Source: Nitrospirota bacterium
Lineage (GTDB): Bacteria > Nitrospirota > Thermodesulfovibrionia > Thermodesulfovibrionales > UBA6898
Assembly (NCBI GenBank): GCA_003252075.1
Contig: QKDO01000013.1
Location: forward strand, 1 to 44,730
Direction: 5' to 3'
Length of the DNA stretch: 44,730 nucleotides
The stretch's first letter is position 1; each line of letters starts with the position of its first letter. Shown one piece after another: positions 27,801 through 34,177 of the stretch. The notes under the pieces were generated by a model, which worked only from the letters and a program-made list of their open reading frames with translations, ran no database searches and was not told where the DNA came from. A program made the position numbers and the translations under genes.

Positions 27801-30185
27801 CACATAGGTCGTGATCTGTTCGCTGGCGTTCGCCGGTATTGCGGTAGATGCAGTAACCGTATCAAAAGTCTTGATGTTCCTGTGCTTTGCCAGCCATGCA
27901 AGGTCATCGAGATTCCTGCTTCCCTCATACGGCGGGCAGGTAGCGGTCTGGCCGGTCTGGCCGTCACCGTCGTTATAGAGCGCCACAAGGCTGTTCACTG
28001 CCGGCCGCTTGTCGGCCGTGGGCTGGCCGTCTGATATGAGCAGGATATTGTTGTCCTGGCATCTGTACTGAGAGGGGTTATTGTTACTCGCAAAGTCATG
28101 ATCGCCGTTGATCCTGAGGTCTGTCCTGCTGGTGCCCGGGACCGAGGGGTCGCCATAGGCATCCGTGCGCGCATAGTAGCCAATAGCGTTGTAATAGGCT
28201 TCAGCAAAGGGTGTCCAGTTTGTTCCCTTGAGGTCGTCAATCGCCCGTACCAGTCCGGAATTGTGGTCTCCCGTAAGAGGGCTGATATAACTGAGAACCT
28301 GGGCGCCGTCGAAATTGCTTGTTCCTACTGTTGTCGCATCGCATGAGGTAAATGCCGATTCAGGGTTTGGACAGTCCAGTTTTGTGGAGCAGGTCATATT
28401 TGCATCAGAGGAACAGGTCTTGGGGCACGGCACCGGCGTAATACAGAGACCGCCCCCGGTGCAGCTGGCATCGCTGGTGCAGGTGGTCAAGAAATCGTTC
28501 GAACAGACCTTCCGACCGCACTCGGTTACCGACCCGTTGAAATTAAAACTCATCACACCCATACGGATGAGGCCGGAAAACTGCTGCACAAGATTTACGG
28601 GCTGCTCAGGTGATGCCGAGAGGTCCTTGATCCTTACCGTGAGCGTTTCGAAGGGCTGCCCCAACTGTCCTTCAATGCCCATGTCACTGATGATCGCCGG
28701 GAGGTTGTCGAACTCCGACGTGTCCGACGGCAGATCCGTCGGATCGGTGACCGGCGGAACCGTAATGTCGCCGCAGAATTTCTCATGCTGCTTCAAGATG
28801 CAGGCATCGCCGCAGTCAGTGCCGATGCAGCCGGTCCAGGTACCTCCGGGGGACGCGCCAACATAGCAGATACCCGTATACGCACTGCTGCAGAGATAGG
28901 CAGGGTTGCCGGGCCTGACCGCAGCCGGTCCGTTAATGCAACTGCCGCTTGGACAGTCGGCAGCGCCGGTGCAGAGTCTTCCGTCATTGGTCCCGCCGTC
29001 GCAGGTGAAGAGTTCGTCATAGATGTCCGTACATTGATTAATTACCGTGTTCTTCTCGTCAATGCCCAGCGGTGTGCCTGTTTTTAATGCCCAGCAGGCC
29101 TGGATTGTCTGGTTGAAGGTCGCCTGCGTCTTCGATGCGGTCGTAGCAGTCGTGGTAATGCACGGCCCTTCGTCGTTGTCACAGTCGGCGTTATTGACAC
29201 AACTCGTTCCGGCAGCGACCTTCTCCGGGTCGCCGGCAGTGCATTTCTTCACTCCGCCACCCATGCTCGTACAGGTGCCGGTACCGCCGAGTATGCAATC
29301 AGAATTTTTTGTACAGGTCTTCGAAACATTCTGCGCGCAATAGGCGCTCCCCAGGGTAGTTGAGGAAAGACAGTCGTCAACCGCCTTCTTGATGTCGGCA
29401 TTGCTCGCTGCAGGATCCTGGTAGGCATTGATCGCAGCCTGACAGAGTCCCTGATTGTAATCGCCGAAATAGAGCTTGAGATAGGTCTGTCCGCCGGGTG
29501 ACGGAGCAGCCGGATTCTCCGGATGACGTTCCCCCTCGACGCCCATAGTGATGCCCAGGGAGGTATTCGTGCCTCCTTCCACATAATCGGCCGTGAGGGC
29601 CTCCTTGACGAACTTGCGGCCGATGCAGCCCCGAGTTTCGGGCAGAAGTATGTGGTTCACGGGATCATATTTGCCCCCGGTCAATATCTGCTTCTGGACA
29701 TCGAACTTCGAGCTCGTGAGCCAGTTCAGATAATTCCCTTTCGCAACAAACTGGCTAAGGGTGCGGGGAGGACCGGAACTCATATTTATAAATAACTGGT
29801 CTGCAATGCCCTTGCAGGAAGAAGATGCACAAGTCGGCACTCCTGTATTTATCTCGTAAAAATATTCGCCTGTCAGATCATACTCATAATCTGTGGCACT
29901 GTCGAAATATCCTGCATAGGGCGTCGCACTGGCATAGGTCTGGTCGTAGCAGTAAGCCCCCTTTCGTGTGGATGTTCCGTTGTCCACATATTGTAAATCG
30001 TACATGCTCGCGGAATTGTCAAGAATCAGAAGGAGGTTCGGCGTAATACCGCCTACAATAAAAGGAGGGGTCATGCAATAGTCTGTCATGGTTGCTGATT
30101 CGACGTCCCCAACAGGCAGAATCATCAGGCAGAAAGCGATTAAAAACAGGACAGCAATCGTAAGAGGTGATTTCGGAGACGACAT
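24894..30185 (-). CDS. pilY1: PilY1-like type IV pilus tip adhesin
   Basis: 1763 residues, secreted. Signal peptide about 1-32 (LTIAVLFLIAFCLMILPVG). A von Willebrand A-type MIDAS start DNSAS (56-60) follows after PFIVGGITPNLLLIL, as in PilY1 tip adhesins. Many cysteine modules of the form C-x-TC-x-DC-x-G-x-C lie near residues 290, 325, 405, 570, 600, 1150 and 1330. The C-terminal 650 residues resemble the PilY1 beta-propeller, with calcium-type DxDxDG loops (DADGNGSRD, DLNGDNVVND). It should stand at the pilus tip for adhesion and surface sensing. Start ATG 30185 has GAAGGGAG upstream; a longer reading to 30281 lacks a signal peptide. Leads the minor pilin operon. Confidence 0.9.
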   Translation of the reverse strand: MSSPKSPLTIAVLFLIAFCLMILPVGDVESATMTDYCMTPPFIVGGITPNLLLILDNSASMYDLQYVDNGTSTRKGAYCYDQTYASATPYAGYFDSATDYEYDLTGEYFYEINTGVPTCASSSCKGIADQLFINMSSGPPRTLSQFVAKGNYLNWLTSSKFDVQKQILTGGKYDPVNHILLPETRGCIGRKFVKEALTADYVEGGTNTSLGITMGVEGERHPENPAAPSPGGQTYLKLYFGDYNQGLCQAAINAYQDPAASNADIKKAVDDCLSSTTLGSAYCAQNVSKTCTKNSDCILGGTGTCTSMGGGVKKCTAGDPEKVAAGTSCVNNADCDNDEGPCITTTATTASKTQATFNQTIQACWALKTGTPLGIDEKNTVINQCTDIYDELFTCDGGTNDGRLCTGAADCPSGSCINGPAAVRPGNPAYLCSSAYTGICYVGASPGGTWTGCIGTDCGDACILKQHEKFCGDITVPPVTDPTDLPSDTSEFDNLPAIISDMGIEGQLGQPFETLTVRIKDLSASPEQPVNLVQQFSGLIRMGVMSFNFNGSVTECGRKVCSNDFLTTCTSDASCTGGGLCITPVPCPKTCSSDANMTCSTKLDCPNPESAFTSCDATTVGTSNFDGAQVLSYISPLTGDHNSGLVRAIDDLKGTNWTPFAEAYYNAIGYYARTDAYGDPSVPGTSRTDLRINGDHDFASNNNPSQYRCQDNNILLISDGQPTADKRPAVNSLVALYNDGDGQTGQTATCPPYEGSRNLDDLAWLAKHRNIKTFDTVTASTAIPANASEQITTYVVYTGPDTGLTNECNPKTLMNNTAVNGGTTLYDPKSPGQLKIALREALTKISAKTASGTAASVLASGEGSGANLIQALFYPKRKFVTVDVTWTGVLQNMWYYLDPNLGFSSIREDTDNDRVLKLGSDYIIDFTFSKVTNETTANLFADADGNGSRDSVTPTTANVPMDSVQYLWEAGRKLHARAASDRVIYTNTDDNATLDNFITTNAAISPFLNVTATANLIQYIRGVDDLNGDNVVNDSDAIDGAAIRSRTVTVSGSTNTWKLGDIVNSTPKISSWIPLNLYDKSYRDTTYRNYLNSTGYTNRGTVFSGANDGMLHAFKLGKLGLYRDPNAKASLGKACSVTTTKACRDNADCPTGESCLTDADMGKEIWAFIPKHALPYLKYLADRDYCHLYYIDATPYLFDASIAIDPDLNDDGTADQPDSNCNSTAYSDYWKCRKSKDSWRTVLIGSMRLGGACEDLSSTCTECMKTPISNYGYSSYFAMDVTDPASPTLLWEYADPELGLSTTGPGIVRINNKYCSTTTTTACTTDSDCPAGETCLKDTFSNGRWYVVLGSGPTGYVSPTTHQFTGTKQHLSRSSAMLVVLDLKTGTPLRTIDAGGTAAFVGNLMNSSIDFDMNYSDDALYFGYTERAPLGATVTAQGGSANTITLAAAASSTNDFYKGNFVHRNDLNHETKLIIAYDGATKVATIDSPWKDAAPTSSTQYNILDGWNAGGVKRLLTKQSLDPSQWAVSTVISNIGPVTSGVGKLQNLKKKELRLFFGAGRYFYKINDLIDDPTAQRRLYGIKEPCFPLTGSNPANIDTTCTASVSSGILGDAATAAGSTDPDGWYINLDQCVDLSGATISCSDPTAVFRSERIVTDPLATLNGAVFFTSSSPTADVCEYGGASHIWAVRYDTGGTLVGSGTLRGTAIVQVSTGAIEEVDLATAFTEKDQRRSGMIQGLPPAGALSLVVPPKPINKILHMKKQ

Positions 30186-30473
30186 AACATACTCCCTTCC
30201 GGTTGTTCTCGCCTTATGGCATATCGATTTCATGATTATAACTCTAGCAATTTCAAGACCAATGCGCACTACTGACAACAAACAGACTAACCAGCTGAAT
30301 ATGAATAAGAATTATTCCTGGCCACCGGCGAGCCTACCATACGCACAGGGTAAATTGGGTAAGAGATTACATAGTATAGGAAAGCCCTTACATACTTCGT
30401 GCTGCTTTCCGATGCATCGCTACGGCGCGTGGCACCACTAGCAACCCCTTTCCGGCTTTGGATAGGGCTTTGA
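30186..30473. other. 288-base spacer with long-range inverted repeat
   Basis: This spacer upstream of pilY1 and downstream of the secreted coiled-coil gene holds no convincing gene. AAAGCCCT (30381-30388) and AGGGCTTT (30464-30471) form a perfect 8-bp stem enclosing 75 bases that include a CGATGCATCG palindrome. The segment could be a structured RNA or a remnant of something mobile. One minus-strand frame is open through most of it but lacks a start codon and a recognised product. Confidence 0.35.
30235..30261 (-). promoter_or_regulatory. Candidate pilY1 promoter (sigma-54-like or sigma-70)
   Basis: On the minus strand a sigma-54-type -24/-12 pattern TGGTCTTGAAATTGCT (30261-30246) has GG and GC at the correct 12-base register, though TGGT replaces TGGC. 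Just downstream is a perfect TATAAT (30240-30235) that could instead be a sigma-70 -10 with a weak TTGGTC -35. Transcription from either would give a leader of roughly 45-60 bases before ATG 30185. Confidence 0.4.
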
Positions 30474-31073
30474 TCAGTGCTGCAAAATCCTCTCTTCTTC
30501 AGAATTCAGCTTTTTAACCGCTTCGTTAAAGCCCTCTATCCTCATTTCAAGATCAGCAATGCGTTTTTTTATCTCATCAATCTGTTCCTGATTTTTCACA
30601 ACGCCGGTGTTTGTAACATCCTCATACAACTGATCGCGGTCCGTGGCCAAGCGGTCGCGTTCAGCCTGCAAGGCAGTCTTCCTCTCATTGATCTGATCAA
30701 GCTGTTTGGCCTGCTCGGGCGTGAGGCCGGTTATCAGCCTGCCCTCGCCGGGCTGTCCGGGCACTTCCTTTTTCTCTGCTTCCGGCCCCCCGGAGGGCTT
30801 CTTCTCTTCAGCCGTTGCATCCGGCTCGGGTACTGCCTCCCCGCTGAGGCTCTCTCTCCGTATGCTCACCTCCCTGATGCTCGCTATATCCTTCCGCGGG
30901 ACCGCCATGGTGCCACCCTGCATGTCGCAGACCATCTTCCCGTTTACTACCCTGCAAAAGTCGGCGATGAACGATCTGCCGTTCTTCAGGGTCACCCTCA
31001 CCTCTGCAGGGGACAATGCCGGCATCAGGTTCAGGAACACGGCAGCAAAAATCAGCGAATGCACAGTCCTCAT
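30474..31073 (-). CDS. Secreted coiled-coil protein of unknown function
   Basis: 199 residues. Signal peptide about 1-23 (MRTVHSLIFAAVFLNLMPAL); then a small beta domain (VRVTLKNGRSFIADF, with two cysteines in DFCRVVNGKMVCD) that may be disulfide-bonded; a proline/glutamate-rich linker; and a C-terminal coiled coil (from about 120, repeated QL/K/E/R heptads). ATG overlaps the stop of the DsbC-like gene (ATGA), so the two are co-expressed; it could be that protein's substrate or partner. No family recognised. Confidence 0.75.
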   Translation of the reverse strand: MRTVHSLIFAAVFLNLMPALSPAEVRVTLKNGRSFIADFCRVVNGKMVCDMQGGTMAVPRKDIASIREVSIRRESLSGEAVPEPDATAEEKKPSGGPEAEKKEVPGQPGEGRLITGLTPEQAKQLDQINERKTALQAERDRLATDRDQLYEDVTNTGVVKNQEQIDEIKKRIADLEMRIEGFNEAVKKLNSEEERILQH

Positions 31074-31876
31074 TTTGTCTCTCCTTTTTTGGGAGGATTG
31101 GTCACAAGCTCTATGAGTGTTTTTGCATCTTTCACCCCTCTGACGACCAAGCCGTCGGGAAGCACCAGGGTCGGCGTCCCCGTTATGTCGAGTTCCCGCG
31201 CAATCCTGATGTTCGCCTCGACCTCCGGTTTGTTGTCGCAGTCAGGTTTCGGTATCTCCTTCTTCGCAAAGTTGTCCTCGAGCCATTGGAGCGAGCCCTT
31301 GCAGAGAATGCTCTGGGATTTCCAGAATGCATCGGGGTGGAAGCTGAGCGGCATAAACTTCAGAAAGAACGCAATGTCTTTCCGTTCTGCAACGACCTTC
31401 TTCATCTCCTCGTGCGCCTTTGCACAGTAGGGGCAGTCAGGGTCGGTAAAGACCGCCACCTTATAGCGCGCGTCCTTTTCGCCGAGCACCAGTGCCGGCT
31501 CAAGAGGGATTTTCGAAGCGTCCACGTACCGGGCCGGCTGCTGGTTCAGCTGTTCGAAGGATTCCTGCGTCTTGTTCAGCCCTGCCTCCACCTCAATAAT
31601 GGGGCCCGCGATTACATGGTTCTTCGAGAAACCGACATACATGATACCGTTCTGCCCCTTGTCGTCGACCACGACTTCCCAGAGCCCCTTGACCGGACTC
31701 ATTTTTACCTCAAGAGCCTTTGCCTCCAATGCGCCGAGCTTGTTGAGGATCTTCTGCGCTTCCTCAGTGCTCAGGCTGTGGCACTTCGCACAGTCTTCTT
31801 CACATCCGCCAAAGGCCCAGGCCTGTAACGGGAGCAGGAACAGCACACATACCCCTATGATGAGTACACGCTTCAT
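31070..31876 (-). CDS. DsbC-like thiol-disulfide protein with CXXCH heme c motif
   Basis: 268 residues, periplasmic. Signal peptide about 1-21. The mature N-terminus contains CEEDCAKCH: Cys29-Ala-Lys-Cys32-His33 is a CXXCH heme c attachment motif. A DsbC-type N-terminal domain follows, then a thioredoxin fold with the redox pair CPYC (148-151) in FTDPDCPYCAKAHEE and the cis-proline stretch ITGTPTLVLPDG near residue 235. DsbC/DsbG proteins shuffle disulfides; the extra heme site would make this a redox protein that may take electrons from cytochromes. Ribosome binding site AAAGGAG. It may help fold the cysteine-rich PilY1, whose operon is next along. Confidence 0.85.
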   Translation of the reverse strand: MKRVLIIGVCVLFLLPLQAWAFGGCEEDCAKCHSLSTEEAQKILNKLGALEAKALEVKMSPVKGLWEVVVDDKGQNGIMYVGFSKNHVIAGPIIEVEAGLNKTQESFEQLNQQPARYVDASKIPLEPALVLGEKDARYKVAVFTDPDCPYCAKAHEEMKKVVAERKDIAFFLKFMPLSFHPDAFWKSQSILCKGSLQWLEDNFAKKEIPKPDCDNKPEVEANIRIARELDITGTPTLVLPDGLVVRGVKDAKTLIELVTNPPKKGETK

Positions 31877-31910
31877 ATGATCACTTCTCCTTTACCACGA
31901 TAATAGCTAC

Positions 31911-31941
31911 ATTATATATCACAGCACGGTCCATTTCGCAA
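31911..31941 (-). promoter_or_regulatory. Candidate promoter of the DsbC-like gene
   Basis: On the minus strand TTGCGA (31941-31936), 19-base spacer, TATAAT (31916-31911), about 35 bases before ATG 31876. The spacer is one or two bases longer than ideal. Confidence 0.45.
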
Positions 31942-31950
31942 AGCTGATTC

Positions 31951-34086
31951 TTACCGCCGTATCCTGAGCACGCCCTCCATCTGGCTGATCTTGTGCATGA
32001 GCAGCTTGAGCTGGCTGAGGTCCTTTACCTCTATGATAAGCGTGATGTGCCCCTTCTTGTCCTGCGTCGACGTTGCCTCGAGATGTGCAATATTGATATT
32101 GAGCGATGAAACGAGCGCGCTGAGGTTCGCCAGGATGCCCGGTTTGTCCACGGTCTCGACGAACAACTTGGTGCTCGCGGTCTGATCTGCCGCAGGCTGC
32201 CACTCCACGTCCACCAGCCGGGCATCCTCGGATGCGAGACGGTCGAGGTTCGGACAGTCTTTCCGGTGGACGGTCACGCCCTTTCCGATGGTCACAAAGC
32301 CGACAAGATCATCCCCCGGGATCGGGAAACAGCACTTGCCGGTGTGATAGAGGATATCGTCGATGCCCTTGATGCTGACACCTTTGTGCTCCTTTGACGG
32401 TTTCCGTACCTTGATCGCCTCTTCCTCAGTGACCTCCTTCTCCGGCTTGAGCCTGTTGATCACCTGATGCGGCGTAACCTTGCCGAAACCGACAGAGACA
32501 AAGAGCTCTTCGAGTGTGCCGACACCGAGCGCCTTGGCGACAGCAAGGATCTCGTCAGACTTCATGAGCGTATTGCTCATGCCGTGCTTCCGGAATTCGT
32601 TCTCGAGAAGCTTGATGCCGAGTTCCACGGACCGCGCATTCTCCTCTGACTTGATCCACTGCTTTATGCGTGATTTCGCGCGCTGGGTAACAACGAACTT
32701 CAGCCAGTCCCTGCTCGGACCATGTGAGGATGACGTGATGATCTCAACCGTATCTCCGTTGCGCAGCTTGTAGCGGAGGGGGACGATCTTCCCGTTGATC
32801 CGTGCGCCAACACACCTATGGCCGATCTGCGTATGGATGCCGTAGGCGAAATCGACCGGCGTTGAGCCGAGAGGCATCTCCTTGACCTCGCCTTTCGGCG
32901 TGAAGACATAGACGACCTCAGGGATCACCTCACCCTTGACCGCCTCAAGAAAGTCGACTGCGTTCGGGACCTCTTTCTGCACCTGCACCAGATCACGGAG
33001 CCACGATATATACTTGCTGCTCCGGTCGTCAACCGCACCTTTCTCCTTGTACTTCCAGTGAGAAGCGATACCCTCTTCCGCAAGACTGTGCATCTCATCG
33101 GTCCGTATCTGGAACTCGACCCGCTCGCCCTTGGGGCCGATGACGGTCGTATGCAGCGACTGGTACATATTGGATTTGGGCACGCCGATATAGTCCTTGA
33201 ATCTTCCGGGTATGGGGGTCCAGAGGGAGTGGATGATACCGAGGATCGCGTAACAGTTTGCCTTGTTGTCCGTAATGATTCTGATACCGATGACATCATG
33301 CACCTGGTCAAAAGTGATCCGCTGTTTCTGCATCTTCTGGTAAATGCCGTAGAAATGTTTGACCCTGCCGGTTACCCTGCCCGGAAGTCCCTCTTCCTTC
33401 AGCTTCTTCTCAATCAGTTCCCTGACCTCGGTAATATAGCCTTCCTGCTCCTCCCGGCGCTTTGCGACCTTTCTTTTCAGCTCCTCATAGAGCTGCGGCA
33501 TGAGATATTTGAAGCTCAGGTCTTCGAGTTCCGTCTTGAGCCATCCGATACCCAGCCTGTTTGCGATAGGCGCATAAATCTCAAGTGTCTCAGCGGCAAT
33601 GCGCTGCTGCTTGTTTTCGGGCAGGAATCCAAGGGTTCTCATGTTATGAAGCCGGTCAGCGAACTTGATAAGCATTACCCGGATATCTTCGGACATCGCA
33701 AGAAGCATCTTCCGGAAGTTCTCTGCCTGGGCCTCCTGCTTTGTCCGGAATTCGACCTTCGAGAGCTTGGTGAGGCCTTTGACAATGAAAGCAATCTCCT
33801 TGCCGAAGATAGTTCTGATGTCCTCCTGCGAAATTTCGGCGTCCTCCACCGTGTCATGGAGAAGGCCCGATGCGATGGAGAGCGTGTCCATTCTCATATC
33901 AGCCAGGATATAGGCAACGGAGAGGGGATGATTGATATACGGGGACCCTTCGCTCCTCTTCTGGCTGCAGTGTGCCTCGCGCGAAAAATGATATGCGCGC
34001 TGCATCGACATGAAGTCTGCATCAGGGCTGTACGAACGGACCTTCTCGAGCAGGCCGGTAAGCGATAGAGACGGCTTTTTGGGCAT
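31951..34086 (-). CDS. rel: Bifunctional (p)ppGpp synthetase/hydrolase
   Basis: Stringent response enzyme, 711 residues. HD hydrolase domain intact: HPLSVAYIL and HDTVED (His77, Asp78, Glu81, Asp82). Synthetase domain with GRFKDYIGVPKSNMYQSLHT; the RFKD form is typical of bifunctional Rel/SpoT and unlike the EFDD of monofunctional RelA. Then TGS (VFTPKGEVKEMPLGSTPVDF), a conserved cysteine region (TGKCCFPIPGD...HRKDCPN) and C-terminal ACT domain. It partners logically with the DksA-like protein in the window. Downstream of recJ but separated from it by a terminator, with its own promoter and hardly any leader. Confidence 0.97.
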   Translation of the reverse strand: MPKKPSLSLTGLLEKVRSYSPDADFMSMQRAYHFSREAHCSQKRSEGSPYINHPLSVAYILADMRMDTLSIASGLLHDTVEDAEISQEDIRTIFGKEIAFIVKGLTKLSKVEFRTKQEAQAENFRKMLLAMSEDIRVMLIKFADRLHNMRTLGFLPENKQQRIAAETLEIYAPIANRLGIGWLKTELEDLSFKYLMPQLYEELKRKVAKRREEQEGYITEVRELIEKKLKEEGLPGRVTGRVKHFYGIYQKMQKQRITFDQVHDVIGIRIITDNKANCYAILGIIHSLWTPIPGRFKDYIGVPKSNMYQSLHTTVIGPKGERVEFQIRTDEMHSLAEEGIASHWKYKEKGAVDDRSSKYISWLRDLVQVQKEVPNAVDFLEAVKGEVIPEVVYVFTPKGEVKEMPLGSTPVDFAYGIHTQIGHRCVGARINGKIVPLRYKLRNGDTVEIITSSSHGPSRDWLKFVVTQRAKSRIKQWIKSEENARSVELGIKLLENEFRKHGMSNTLMKSDEILAVAKALGVGTLEELFVSVGFGKVTPHQVINRLKPEKEVTEEEAIKVRKPSKEHKGVSIKGIDDILYHTGKCCFPIPGDDLVGFVTIGKGVTVHRKDCPNLDRLASEDARLVDVEWQPAADQTASTKLFVETVDKPGILANLSALVSSLNINIAHLEATSTQDKKGHITLIIEVKDLSQLKLLMHKISQMEGVLRIRR

Positions 34087-34091
34087 AGCTT

Positions 34092-34119
34092 ATTATACTG
34101 TGAAACCTCGAAGCATGAA
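34092..34119 (-). promoter_or_regulatory. rel promoter, apparently leaderless
   Basis: On the minus strand TATAAT (34097-34092) ends five bases before the rel ATG, with a weak TTCATG -35 (34119-34114) at 16 bases. Transcription would begin at or next to the start codon. No Shine-Dalgarno is visible in this spacer. Confidence 0.5.
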
Positions 34120-34130
34120 CAGCAAGGGAT

Positions 34131-34164
34131 GAAAAACGGGGGAGACACTGTTGCGTCTCCTCCC
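34131..34164 (-). terminator. Intrinsic terminator after recJ
   Basis: Stem GGAGAC/GTCTCC (34141-34146 and 34155-34160), extended by GGG (34138-34140) with CCC (34162-34164) across one bulged base, loop of eight. On the minus strand it is followed by five U (34136-34132). Confidence 0.8.
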
Positions 34165-34177
34165 TGCCGGTCACTCG

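Noticed and set aside
30338-30390. Plus-strand ACGCACAGGGTAAA resembling the 5' half of a cyclic-di-GMP (GEMM-I) riboswitch near pilus genes
   Set aside because: The second conserved block (GGGACGCAAAGCC) and 3' domain are absent, and the downstream genes are on the other strand.
30430-30444. TGGCAC...GCAA on the plus strand as a sigma-54 promoter
   Set aside because: GG and GC are only 10 bases apart instead of 12, and no plus-strand gene follows.
31991-34068. Large plus-strand open frames opposite rel
   Set aside because: They lie wholly antisense to an intact Rel protein and show no domain or translation signal.
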